From positions 9,420,001 through 9,484,000 of the forward strand of contig CM074863.1 in the NCBI GenBank assembly GCA_037501455.1: a DNA stretch of 64,000 nt, in the 5' to 3' direction. Origin of the DNA: Lantana camara. Taxonomy: Eukaryota; Streptophyta; Magnoliopsida; Lamiales; Verbenaceae. The notes below the pieces were generated by a model that saw only the letters and a program-made list of their open reading frames with translations, was not told the DNA's origin and ran no database searches. The position numbers were made by a program, and so were the translations under genes. This document shows positions 48,420 through 59,629 of this stretch, piece after piece; position 1 is the stretch's first letter, and each line of letters opens with the position of its first letter.

Positions 48420-49499
48420 CTACTCCATCAGGAACTGCTTCACAATTTTCACGCTTGGTTGTAGAACCTGTCTTTCCCAAATTTCCGCCGCCCTTCGTCC
48501 GCCGCCGGACTCCATCGCCGCCCTAATGGACGCGGTGGCGTCGACCCTCTGCAGGTCCCAACCGGCGGCGTCTCTTAGCCGTAGGATCTTCCACAGCTGC
48601 CTTTCTGCTAGCTGACACGTGTTGTCCTTGATGGCCCGGACTGCCTCCTCGTACGCCACTCTCCTTTTCTCCCCCTCTTCTTCATCCTCTTTATTCCTGT
48701 TGTTAAACTTCTGAAAATAACTTTCAAACTCTGGTACCCCGATCGCCTTCTTCAACCCGCATTTACTTACTGAGTGTGAATCTGGATCGTCGAAGTAATC
48801 GGCTAACTCCTCGAACATTCCAGAATCAAGCATGTCATCAACTCGTTTAACTAAATACTCGTTTAATACTGGCAATGCGACGTCGATCCATATAAAGCAG
48901 CACCTGTATCGGAGGTCTTTGCAGAACACAGAGTCCTCCCTGGAGTTTGCCTCGCTGAAAACGTCCAAATCTGGATCAAATTTCTCCGCCAGTAATCCGT
49001 AGAGGAAGGAGTTTGAGCCTCCCACGATAAACGGTATCCTCCGGCGGCGAAGAATTTGAGAAATGATGGAGGAAGCAGAAGAGCGGAAATCTGAGGGGGT
49101 GAACACCGGGTGTGAATCGGAGGCGTCGAATTCGCCGAGAAGATGGTGGGGAACGTTGTTGCGTTCGGGCAGTGAGATTTTGTTGGTGGTGATGTCGAGG
49201 CCGCGGTAGACCTGGATTTTGTCGGAGTTAATGATTTCCGATGCTGGAAAATATGTTGAAGCCAAGTCTACGGATAGTTTTGATTTTCCGCAGCCCGTTG
49301 GGGCCATAATAACAACAATCTTGTTGTGGCGGGGGAGGGCGGAGGAGCAGGTGACGGTGTGGTGGGTGGACATCACGCGGGCCCACCTGGAGGAGAAACT
49401 TTTGGGAAAGGAGGAAAGATCAGAGCGGAGGGTATTAATGTGGTTTGTGCAGTAAGGAGGAAAGCGATGACTGTTTGTAAAGATTGATAATCCTCTCAT
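48420..49499 (-). CDS. IPT: Adenylate isopentenyltransferase (cytokinin biosynthesis), intronless
   Basis: Transfers the isopentenyl group of DMAPP to ATP or ADP, the first step of cytokinin synthesis in plants (usually plastid). 359 residues from ATG 49499. The first about 58 residues are Ser/Arg/Asn-rich, like a transit peptide. The P-loop APTGCGKS is at 66-73 (the first Gly of GxxxxGKS is Ala). SEIINSDKIQVYRGLDITTNK follows, with Asp93 as catalytic base, then NVPHHLLGEFD, FIVGGSNSFLYGLL, RCCFIWIDVALPVLNEYLVKRVD and KKAIGVPEF. There is no C-terminal zinc finger, so it is the ATP/ADP type rather than the tRNA type. The intronless structure fits. I do not assign a paralog number. Confidence 0.93.
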   Translation of the reverse strand: MRGLSIFTNSHRFPPYCTNHINTLRSDLSSFPKSFSSRWARVMSTHHTVTCSSALPRHNKIVVIMAPTGCGKSKLSVDLASTYFPASEIINSDKIQVYRGLDITTNKISLPERNNVPHHLLGEFDASDSHPVFTPSDFRSSASSIISQILRRRRIPFIVGGSNSFLYGLLAEKFDPDLDVFSEANSREDSVFCKDLRYRCCFIWIDVALPVLNEYLVKRVDDMLDSGMFEELADYFDDPDSHSVSKCGLKKAIGVPEFESYFQKFNNRNKEDEEEGEKRRVAYEEAVRAIKDNTCQLAERQLWKILRLRDAAGWDLQRVDATASIRAAMESGGGRRAAEIWERQVLQPSVKIVKQFLME

Positions 49500-49524
49500 G
49501 AGGAAAAATCAAAACAAACAATGC

Positions 49525-49548
49525 AGAGAGAGAGAGAGAGAGAGAGAG
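49525..49548. repeat. (GA)n microsatellite in the 5' leader of IPT
   Basis: Twelve GA/AG units about 25 bases before the start codon. On the transcribed strand this reads as CT repeats. Confidence 0.85.
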
Positions 49549-49588
49549 CGTGTGTGTACTAATGTATATATGTGTGCGTCTGAAGATG

Positions 49589-49594
49589 TATATA
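49589..49594 (-). promoter_or_regulatory. Possible TATA box of IPT
   Basis: TATATA about 90 bases upstream of the ATG on the minus strand. Confidence 0.35.
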
Positions 49595-49599
49595 GTACA

Positions 49600-52080
49600 C
49601 GTACATCCGTTGGTGCAGGAATGAGTGGATCAACATTCAACAGTTGGTGCGAGGCAGCAGCAGAGATATAGCTATATTTATTTATAAGACACTGCGTGTG
49701 TTGGGGTGTGCGTTTGTCTGGTGTTGTAGGGGATGATATATATATATATTGGTGGTGGTGGAGGTGACTAGTGACTATGATATATGATGATTAACTCTTT
49801 AACTCTTTGATGAGATCATTACATTTGCATTTCAAAAGCTGGCTACTGTATAAGAATAAGACCAAACTAACTCCCAAAGTCCCAAGTATTTTCCATACGT
49901 TTCATTCATACCTCACCAGCACTCTTTCAGTCTTTAGTCTTTACCTATCTCCCTCAATAGTAAATAGTAATAGTTACTCTGTAAAATCATAGACAATATA
50001 CGGTGACACACGTAACACTCTAAACTGGGCTCCACTCCACCCGTGTTTCACACATTTATTTTGAGGGAATGTTTTTTTGAAGCATTCATTGCTACTACAA
50101 ATCGAGAACTGATAATATTTGGCTTCGGTTTCTAATCTCAACACCCATTTTATACTACTTTTTGATGCCATGATCCATCACAACAACCTTTCCGCTTAAT
50201 ATGGAAATGGAACTCTAACTCTACAATCTGTTTGGGATGGATAGTTCTATCGAGATTTGATTTGATTTCCTTATTCCTTGCAGTATTACAAGTGTCAAAC
50301 TACACCTTACACTCCGCTAGCCGCTCACCATCCCCTGCATTTGTGCGCGGAGTTATCAACCGTATACTCCGCCTCTACCAACCCCTTCAATTGGTCCCCA
50401 CTCCCCCCAGTACCTTAACAATAATAATAATGTTATTGAATATTTGTTTACGTTATAACTAAGTTCAATTTCAAAACTATACCATAATTAATTCTATTGT
50501 ATTCATAGTAATTAGGTAAACTCATTCTAAGGGATTTACTGCGGGTCATTATCGTCTTTTATGTTAGAATTGAAAGAGACGATGATTGAGTTCATAACAG
50601 ATCCTAAAAACTCGTTAACATACATGATTAATGATTAATCAATCATTGACTGGGTTAGGGATCAGATCATTCAACTTTGTGTGAGTGAGTTCAAACTTCA
50701 AATTGTATCCACATTCAAATGTATTCTAGTTTGAACATAAATTAAGCATGTGAAATTCTAGAAATAATTGCTTTAACTAAGGGAGACACTAATTCACGGC
50801 CACAATTTCATGCAGCCGAGGAAATTGCAGCGTCCATCCGTGATTCCATCTATCTAATATTCTAATAAACTTATCAGTTGCCGAAAATTCTCATCAATAT
50901 TTGATTCGGTCGAACTTCTTCCATTATATAATAAAAGTATTCTATTTGTTATATATGTGATTGATCACTTTTCTTAAATATATATCAATCAAATAATTAT
51001 TATAATGTCAAACCAAAATTCAATTGTTTTTGCCACTAAAAAAATTATAAATCTAAAATCATTAGCAAAATAACAACAAAATGAAAATGCGGCAAAATTG
51101 CAAAAATCGTCATGTAACTTACACTTTTTCGAACTTCAATCCTTTATGATATCGCGTTTTCAATTTTGTCCTCTAATTTAAAAATTTTTCAATTTTCGTT
51201 CTATTTTGACCCGAATCGCCTCGTGTCTCCAATTCGGACCAAATTTGGGAATTTTTTTGTTGAGTCATCCAATTTAAATATTTGGCCGCCAACTGGACAC
51301 TGAGGTGTACTATTATATATATGACAATGAAAATATATATATATGTAATTATAAAAAACTAAATAAAATCTAACCACCCTTCTTCTTCTTCTTCTTCAAT
51401 TGGGGACCAAATTAGCAGTGCATGGGAGAGGCGATTGCTTGAAATGTTAATATTAATGTGACAGGGACAGCCGGACAGGGGGGCGTGAACTTATTTCACA
51501 TGCCCCCATGAAATTAGACTCACAATAATACTTACCTAAATTAATTATTCAACTATTTAATATTCAAGTAATTTAGGCAGCGGCTGTGGAGTACTGTGGT
51601 CGACCTGGGAACCAACTATGCCACCACGCTTGTGCTGTGTTTCTAGTTTTTGGTGTCTTTTATAAATATAAATTTATTTTAATTTTTAATGAACATTAAT
51701 TGTAAATTTCTAATGAATTTTAGTCATTTTATATCGAGAGAATTCCAAGGTTGAGTACTTTTTGTCTGTTTCTGAGTCTGCGACACGCGGGGGGAAGGTC
51801 CTGAACTTAAAATGTTCAACTTTCACGATTGGATGTTATGAGTCTAATCATTTGTTGTTGATCTGCTTAGCAATTTTTTTTGACAATTGTTTTGATACTT
51901 TTGGCCTTACACAAAATTTTTTTTGATACTTTTGGGTTCAAATTCATGTGCATTTGTCTCTTTGGCTTTGAGCCTATGAGTTCATCGACTCGAGTACAAA
52001 CTTCGAATCTATAAATATAATTGAAAAGTGGATTTGAATAACTATTCAAAAGAAATATTTAATTTATTGATTATATTTGA
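49600..52080. other. IPT promoter side and intergenic repeats
   Basis: No gene seen. The piece at 51090-51310 (for example tgcaaaaatcgtcatgtaac, ttcaattttgtcct) is of a kind dispersed in many plant genomes, but its borders are not visible. Confidence 0.4.
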
Positions 52081-53136
52081 ACTAGCATTATCCGAGTGCG
52101 TTGCACGGATTTTAAAAAGTTTTATTGGAATTATATCATACCTGATAGAAAGAAAAAAAAAGAACATGAAATAAAATCTTATATAAAAATAAATTTTTAA
52201 ATGACTACATATATGTGCTATAACAATTGTTTTTTTCTTTTTTTTTTTTTCTAAGAAAAAATTATCTGCGTACTTTTGACATGCTTTTGAGTGAATGCCT
52301 GAAATTAACACTTACATTTATTTTCTCTAATATTTCGTTCTACTTTTTATCTTTTTATGTAATTATATTGTTTTACAATTTCAATAAATAATATTTATAA
52401 TTATCGGATTGCTTCTAATATGGATATTTGCATTGTTAATCATATTTGTTTTTATTTTTTCTTCAAAATTTATTTGTTATATTATTTTGATTTCTTATTA
52501 AGATTTTTGGATAAACTAAGTATGTTTTTCATATAATAATTTTTTCAGGGTCAATAGTAATTTTTATTCATATATTTGCATATACTAAATAATGAATCAT
52601 ATTAACCTACTTTGATATATTTAATTATATATTAATATAAGTTTTAGCTAAGTAAAATAAAATAATATTAATTTATTGACAATAAATAGTCATTCTTTAA
52701 ACATTTAGTAATTTTTTTTTCCTATTTTTTATTTTTTTGTTACTTTCCTTTTGATTGATATTTGGAAATTAAGAATATATAATGACGAATTATAAAAAGT
52801 ATTAATGAGTTTAAAAAACATACTAATAACTAACTAGGACCAAAACAAATATTAATAACTAAGAGAATAATGTTTGTTTTTCTATGCATTGCGCATGTTC
52901 TATCATTTTTATTCTGTACACTTTTTTATCATTTAATTATTTTATTTTTCTTTTTTGTATTTGATAACTGTATTTATATACCAATAAAATTAAATTAATT
53001 ATATTTATATTTTAAAAGAGAAATTTTAATATAATTGTTCTTTTCTTTTTTTTTTTCTATCACGTATGATATAATTCCAATAAAACTTATTGAAATACTT
53101 TTAAAAATCTGTGCAACGCACAGGGATAATGCTAGT
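52081..53136. mobile_element. Element with Helitron-like 3' ends at both sides, 1.06 kb
   Basis: The right end has a GTGC-type stem (CTGTGC-AAC-GCACAG), then GGATAATG, CTAG and T, which fits the Helitron 3' rule (hairpin, short spacer, CTRR, insertion before T). The left end is the mirror image (ACTAGCATTATCC, GTGCGTTGCAC). About 90 bases of each end pair, including TTTTATTGGAATTATATCATAC. No target duplication is seen, as expected for Helitrons. There is no Rep/helicase frame. It could instead be a TIR transposon whose ends contain the palindrome. Confidence 0.55.
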
Positions 53137-56100
53137 AATTAGTGATTTTAAAGGTAAAATTAATACAATATAAAAAAAATAAAAAATTAAGAGTGCAAAT
53201 AGGAAAAGAATACAATGAACCATCTTACTTGGTGATTTCCATACTAATTTCATATGGAGCCGGAATCGAAGAAAAAAGTTCCCCAAGTATATAAATAAAT
53301 AGGTGTGACACTCCATATAAATGATTCTTGCTTGTACACTTTGAAATGAAAACTTCACTTAATTATTTTTTCTATCCATGATCTCTAAAACCTTCACAAT
53401 ACACTACCGAATTTATAGACAAAATTTTGGAATTCAAAATTTAAATTTGAGAATAACTTATTTTTAGCAAAAATAAATTAGTCAATTATTTTATTCTCAT
53501 AATAGTTGGGTTTTCCTTTTCAACTTAACTTATTAGCCAATTAAATATGCAGTAGGTCAAAGATGATGTAATTTCCATCCATAGTTTAACACTCAATAAA
53601 CATTAACCACTAATTATGGAATAAAGTTTGAAATCGTTGCGTTTACCAAAATTAAAACAGTCAAAGCTACCGAGAAAAACAAAAAAACTCCAATTAATAA
53701 AAATAATTTAAAATTTTAGAAAATTATAATTCAGTTAAGATTAAAATAATTAGGTCAAAAAATACTATTCTTATATATTATAGTATAAATATATATTTAA
53801 AATAAAATATATTTTTCTAAATTTATGCATTCAAAATAAATTTTACCATAAATTAATACTTTAATTGAAGACAGCTTCCAAAAATCAAGGAATATTTAAA
53901 ATTTTTATATAAATTAATTAATTTAATAACCATTAACCAATAACAATTTTTAATTTTAATTAAAATTTTCAAAAAAACCACAAAATTTCATTCAATTAAA
54001 ATTAACTCAATTGGGGTCAAACACACTCTTTAGATATATCAATCAAACAACGGAAAAAGAATGAATGAGAAAGAAAAAGAAAACACAATTATGCCAAACA
54101 TGACCATAAGTTGGACAAATAGAAAAGAAAATTACAAAAGTGCATGAAGGTCTTCAAAACTCCAACAAACAAAAAAGTGAATATATATAGAATAATCGAT
54201 AAAAATAAAATGCAAGAGTGTTATTAAAATCACTAAAGAATGTCTATATGAGACATATATATATAACCAATTAATATAAATAAAAATACTAAAATGATTT
54301 AAATGAATAAAAACTTTGGCAAAAATTATTATTTTAATGATATTTAATAAAGAAGGTACAATTAACTTAATCAAATAAAAAAGGTCAACAAATTCCCGGT
54401 TATCCATAAGAAAACAATAAAAAAAATCTAGGAAATATTAAACAACCAAATCAAAAAATAAAAAATCAAGACATGCAATAGAAATACAAAATAAAAAAAA
54501 AAAGATTAAGAAAAAATATTAATATTAATCTAATCACACGTTATATTTTCATATCTATACATACAATTATCATAAAATATCAAGTTTGGAGTTATCACCT
54601 TCGTAATCTATAGTAGATGATTGTTCTCTTCGTTTGACATTGCATCTTCAAATTTGATGAAATTTTAGTGAGAAAAAAACATTGAAAGAAGATGGGCACG
54701 AAACATGTTTATAAAAGAAATATTGTTGATAATGGAGGGAAAAATAAACTACAAGGAAAAGATATCTAAAGAGATATAAATAAAAAAAAGATAATTAGAT
54801 TGATATTAAACTATAGTAAATTTAGGACTTAATTAAGAAAATATTTAAATTGGTTAATTATTAAAATAAAATATTTTAATATGAAACTACTTACCATTAA
54901 AATAATTTAAATTTTCAAAAATTTAGTATTCAGTAAAAATTGATATAATTGAGTCAAAATATACTCTTTCTATATATTATAGGATATATTACTTAATTTA
55001 TATAATGTATGCTTATTTCTCTATACTTTGCGCATACAGAGTAGGAACAATCATAGATTTAGGCTTTGTAAGTCACGTCAATCAATGTTTTCATACTTAA
55101 TTATGTGAACTCCAACTTAATAGTCTACACCACTTTTAAGCTTTAACGTAGTGACTTGTTTCTAATCAAATTGACGTGAGTCTTATTGATAATACTTTTG
55201 GCATAAAATCGTTAATCATCGTTAGGTGAAGATAAATGAGAAATGGAATCGAAGCAATTATGTCGTTTGCATGGAAAGTATTTAAGTAAAGGGGTTGGCT
55301 TCAAAAGAAAATCATTCATCATCATCTCATGATCATCAAACTAATAATTACCATCAGTTTCCTTTCTCCTCCCTAACTACGAAAATTCAACTTTCAAAGG
55401 TCCCAAAGCATTTTAGAGATAAGGACGCAACAGTACTAGTGTAGACTTTTAAAACTCACAAAATCAATTTAAAAATAAACAGCGATAATCCACATATAAC
55501 AGTATAGTATGATAATTTTTACATCGCATTGATTACGAAATTTTTTGGAAAAAAATACATCAATAATAGTGAAAACGATAAGATTATAAAATGGACGTGA
55601 GCCTAATTAAGAATTGAACTAATTTTAATCATAAAAGAAATTAAAGAAGATGATTGCAGGAAGCAAAAGTATAAGCATAGTACCAAAATTTCAAATGATA
55701 GGATAAAATGAAAACCTCCAAAGAGGACTTATAGTGGTCAAGTCACCATCTTATAATTAGAGCAACGGGGTTTGAGCCTACATGATTTATGTGGGCCACA
55801 ATGGGAGGATTTGTGATTGTTTTTACACTATTTTAAATGGCATAGTTAGATGGGTCAAATAACATTTTATGCACGCTTGCTAGTCTTGGAAACATTAAAT
55901 TATACCCCTCTTTGAACTCAAGACTTTACCTCCTTTTTCTTTACATTTCTGGCCGAACAGATCTAAGAGACCAGTAACTAACTAGATTTTGCTAAATAAT
56001 TTACATGTTTTAGTATATCGTGATTCAATCATGCCTACGACATTTCTTCAATTTATGGTGCAAAATTCTCGACTGAGGAAGGGTAGTTGAGTTTAGCCAG

Positions 56101-56230
56101 ATCTAAGAGGGGTGAATATTTTACACTTATCGTTTAATTGTGAAAAATTTAGGAAAGTAACAAATGAAATAGCAACTATAATATTTTTGTCACTGTTGAA
56201 TTCGATTGAACCGAATTTATGCTAGAATTT
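53137..56230. other. Intergenic, very AT-rich, with diverged direct repeats
   Basis: Three related stretches start near 53727, 53985 and 54920 (ATTCAGTTAAAATT..., then a TCAAA...ACTCTTT...TATATTATAG block). They look like worn copies of one terminus. No gene is recognisable. Confidence 0.4.
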
Positions 56231-56235
56231 TCCAT

Positions 56236-56344
56236 TATCAAATCCTTCTTTCTCATTGACAAGAGGAGTTGGTCCAAGTATTTTTTCCAAGACAATAATC
56301 TAGGTTAGAATCCCACTTGGGGGTGTGTTAAAAAAAAAAAAAAA
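56236..56344 (+). mobile_element. Probable SINE copy
   Basis: A-box-like TTGGTCCAAGT, B-box-like GGTTAGAATCC, then CACTTGGGGGTGTGTT and about 16 A. The CCCACTTG-to-tail part matches the SINE at 14.6 kb. The 5' limit is approximate. Confidence 0.5.
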
Positions 56345-56362
56345 GAAACTCAATCCCATTGG

Positions 56363-56981
56363 TAGGGCTGTCAACGGGTCGGATTCGAGCCGGATTAGGA
56401 AATTTCAGATCCGAATCCGACAAGAAGATCTGATAACCGGATCCATGGGATTCAGATTCATTAATACTAAATCCGCATGTTAACGGGTTGGATCAGATCC
56501 GATAAAAGATCCGACCTGATTAACAATAAAATTTAATTTTTTTAATAAAGAAATAAACATAAAAAATATAAATATAAATATATAATATTTAAAAAATAAT
56601 TATTACTTGATGAATTGTTTAATGATTTTGTGTATATGCATCTAAAATAGGTTAATTTAAGATTTTTAATAAAGAAAAACATATTTTTTAGAATAAATAA
56701 TTTAAAATTTATTATTATTTATAGTGAACATATGAGAAATTTTTAATTTTAATTATTCTATTTAATATTCTTTACTAATAAAATAATTAATTTAATAAAA
56801 TCTTTATAAAAAATCGGATTCGGATTTTTAACGGATCGAATTTCTTAATTTCATATCCGGTCCATTTACTTCGGAAAACGAATATTTATAATCGGATATG
56901 ATCCATCGGACTTTTTTATCGGACGGATATGATAAAATCCTGATCGGATTCGGATTAAAATCCAACCCATTGACAGGCCTA
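56363..56981. mobile_element. hAT element, 619 bp, exact 8-bp target duplication
   Basis: TAGGGCTGTCAACGGGTCGG on the left and CCAACCCATTGACAGGCCTA on the right, flanked by CCCATTGG at 56355-56362 and 56982-56989. Same family as the 2.1-kb and 42.7-kb copies, inserted just after the SINE tail. No coding capacity. Confidence 0.86.
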
Positions 56982-57262
56982 CCCATTGGTTAATTATATT
57001 TACAAAAGACCTTCTTAATAGGCGATTGGGCCCTTTAAGGACTTCACCTCACAGGCAAATGGGCAGCTACAACCCTTTCTGTTTTAATGGGCTTTTATCC
57101 TGAATACCTTTGGGAAAAACTTTAGGAAATTATAACATAGAAATTTAGAATCTCAATATCCACATTTAAAAATACACAGTATTTGAAAATGGTTACATGA
57201 ATAGACCAAACAAGTAAACATAGAGCCGGGTACGTAAAATATATTACAAGCACAGAGTTTGC

Positions 57263-59101
57263 CTAAGTTTCCTGCACAAGCTCGAAAAGATCTGTTTCGT
57301 GTCCAGATAACCCTAACAGCTTTGTCAATCCTCTCAGTGCATGATTGATTTCTTCTGTGTAGGTATGTGTCTGATCAAAAGAATAGAACTCAAACATCCC
57401 ATCATCAGTCTCAATTGAGCTGCACCCAGGCACCTTCTTAGATCCTGTGTCCCTCATTGCAACTTTGAGTCGGGCCAAATCGTCCCATTTCCGGGCTTCT
57501 CCATATATATTAGATAGCATAACATAGTTTGCAGGGTTTTTAGGGTCGAATTCAATAAGTTTCTGAAGAGAAAGCTCAGCAAATTCGATTTTCTTATGAA
57601 CCCTCGAAGCTGCAAGCAGAGCAGTCCATATCACACTATCTGATTGCATCGGCATCTTATGTACAAACTCCATAGCCTGCTCCAAAAGCCCCCCACGAGC
57701 CAACAGATCAACAACACAACCATAATGCTCAATTTGAGGCTCAATTTTGTATTCATTGGTCATTGAGTGAAAATGGTCCAATCCTTCCCTGACTAAACCC
57801 ATATGAGAACAAGCACACAATATGCCTATGAAAGTTATCCCATCTGGTTTTTCTCCACATTTTTTCATCTCAGTGAATAGACTCAGAGCTTTAGCTCCAT
57901 GACCATGCACAGCTAAGGCATTAATTACTGTGTTCCAGGATATAAGATCCTTCTTGTCCATTTTCTTGAATATATCAATTGCACATTCTACTAGCCCGCA
58001 CTTTGCATACATGTCGATTAAACCGTTGCAGACATAAACATTCGCTTTGTATCCATGATTCTCAGCATATGTATGAACCCGTTTACCAAAATCAAGGGCT
58101 CCCAATCTTGCACAAGCAGTTAAAACACTCACCAGTGTGGCATCATTAGGTTGCACATTGGTTTCTTTTAGAATCCTATTAAAGGCCCCAAGAACTTCAA
58201 CAAAACAACCATTATGAGCATATCCTCCGATCAAACCATTCCATGAGAAGATATTTTTCTCCTTCATAGACTCAAAGAATCTCTCACAGCCATCCATATC
58301 TCCATTATTCGCGTATCCATTCAATAAAGTATTACAAGACATCAAATCTTTGTCCGGCATTGCATCAAAAAGCCTCTTAGCCTCCACCATGTCTCCACAC
58401 TCTATATATGCTGTAATCATCCTGTTCCATAACACGACGTCTCGCTCTGGGGCCAAATCAAAAAGCTTTCTTGCTGAAACCAAATCACTATTGGCAACAT
58501 AGCCATTTATCATTGCGGTCCAAGAAACCACATTTCTTAGTACCATCTCAGTGAACGCCCTATAAGCGCAGTCCACATGTCTACTGCCTGAATACAACTC
58601 AATCAAATTAGTACCAACATACGAATTTGACTTGAAACCATTTTTGACTGCAAGGGAATGCACTAGCTCGCCTTCTCTCAGAGACGACAATTTGCAACAC
58701 GACTTCAACACCACTGGTAGTGTGTAACAATTGGGCTTCACATTCTCCCTCATCATGTCACCGAACAACACCATTACTTCATTGTGCGCCTCATTTTGGA
58801 GATACCCTTTGGTCATAACATTCCAAAGCGAAGTATACCTTCGGTCGGGCAATTGGTCGAAGACCTGCCGTGCATAACTTATTTGCCTCAACCCTGAGCA
58901 TTTTGAGAGGAAATGGGAGCTTATGAGGTGGTTATGGTAATCGGTGGCATTGGCTATAATCTGGACATGGATTTGTTGGAGTTGTTTCGTGGTCTTACAT
59001 GATTTTATGAGTAAGATTAGTTTTTGTTCGAGAGCACGAGGAAGATCTGAAGCCAAGTTTAAACCCACTTTATCTATTTTGATTAAAAAAACTATAAGCA
59101 A
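57263..59101 (-). CDS. PLS-type pentatricopeptide repeat protein with E/E+ domain (start codon unresolved)
   Basis: Organelle RNA-binding protein; E+ members usually guide C-to-U RNA editing together with a DYW partner. The frame is open for about 612 codons without introns. A leader with KQLQQIHVQII comes first, then about twelve PLS repeats (VVSWTAMINGYV, VYVCNGLIDMYAKCG, LISWNTVINALAVHG, GITFIGILCACSHMG and others). The E domain is at about 470-570 and an E+-like tail ends in LFELVQET; there is no DYW deaminase. The region from codon about 25 on is clearly conserved. Yet the first in-frame ATG is codon 96 (58816), inside a repeat, and an in-frame TGA stands just upstream at 59113-59111. 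The true start may lie in an upstream exon. The coordinates give the open frame, not a proven start. Confidence 0.88.
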   Translation of the reverse strand: MLIVFLIKIDKVGLNLASDLPRALEQKLILLIKSCKTTKQLQQIHVQIIANATDYHNHLISSHFLSKCSGLRQISYARQVFDQLPDRRYTSLWNVMTKGYLQNEAHNEVMVLFGDMMRENVKPNCYTLPVVLKSCCKLSSLREGELVHSLAVKNGFKSNSYVGTNLIELYSGSRHVDCAYRAFTEMVLRNVVSWTAMINGYVANSDLVSARKLFDLAPERDVVLWNRMITAYIECGDMVEAKRLFDAMPDKDLMSCNTLLNGYANNGDMDGCERFFESMKEKNIFSWNGLIGGYAHNGCFVEVLGAFNRILKETNVQPNDATLVSVLTACARLGALDFGKRVHTYAENHGYKANVYVCNGLIDMYAKCGLVECAIDIFKKMDKKDLISWNTVINALAVHGHGAKALSLFTEMKKCGEKPDGITFIGILCACSHMGLVREGLDHFHSMTNEYKIEPQIEHYGCVVDLLARGGLLEQAMEFVHKMPMQSDSVIWTALLAASRVHKKIEFAELSLQKLIEFDPKNPANYVMLSNIYGEARKWDDLARLKVAMRDTGSKKVPGCSSIETDDGMFEFYSFDQTHTYTEEINHALRGLTKLLGLSGHETDLFELVQET

Positions 59102-59600
59102 CCATCGATTTCAAACATAATATTGAGAAGCAAATGAGTCTAACTCAATATAAGAGCTTTGTGGTGGCGGAGCGACGTGGGAATCAGCTGTGGTGCCAAA
59201 CGGAAAGACCAAATCAGCGGCGCAGCAGGTAGCTAGGCAAGACGATGGTGTAGTGAGATGTTGTGGTTGTAGCTACGTGCTGGTGGCAGTGGTTTTGGTG
59301 ACGGCCGGTGGGATTGGTGGTACTGAGCCTGGAGACATGGTGTGGAAAAGTTGAACATATATGAGTAAAATTGCTTAGGAAATTGTTTATTGAAATTAAT
59401 ATTAACTTGTTGCCATTATTTTTAATATATTGACTTAATTCATATTTTTTTGGAAACGGGAAATAGCTGCAAACAATAATAATAATATATAAAACAATGA
59501 ATAGATAAATTTACAACGCTCAACGGTAAGATATTTCTCCGAGAAAATAAAACATTAACAAAAATTTATAGTTCTTCTCATTAATTCAGCCCGCAGCTGT
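59102..59600. other. 5' side of the PPR gene
   Basis: A GC-richer leader (59150-59340 on the minus strand) with Pro/Thr-like coding composition is followed by AT-rich DNA. The start of the PPR transcript should lie here. Confidence 0.4.
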
Positions 59601-59629
59601 AGATTAAATGGTTTTCACACAATGTTTGT

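Noticed and set aside
10981..49499. Biosynthetic or regulatory gene cluster (MYB, bHLH, USP, VQ and IPT in about 40 kb)
   Set aside because: The genes belong to unrelated pathways, are far apart and lie on both strands. Such families are common in plant genomes, so the co-location looks accidental.
50232..50462. Small hydrophobic protein
   Set aside because: Chance frame in AT-rich DNA; no conserved motif or promoter.
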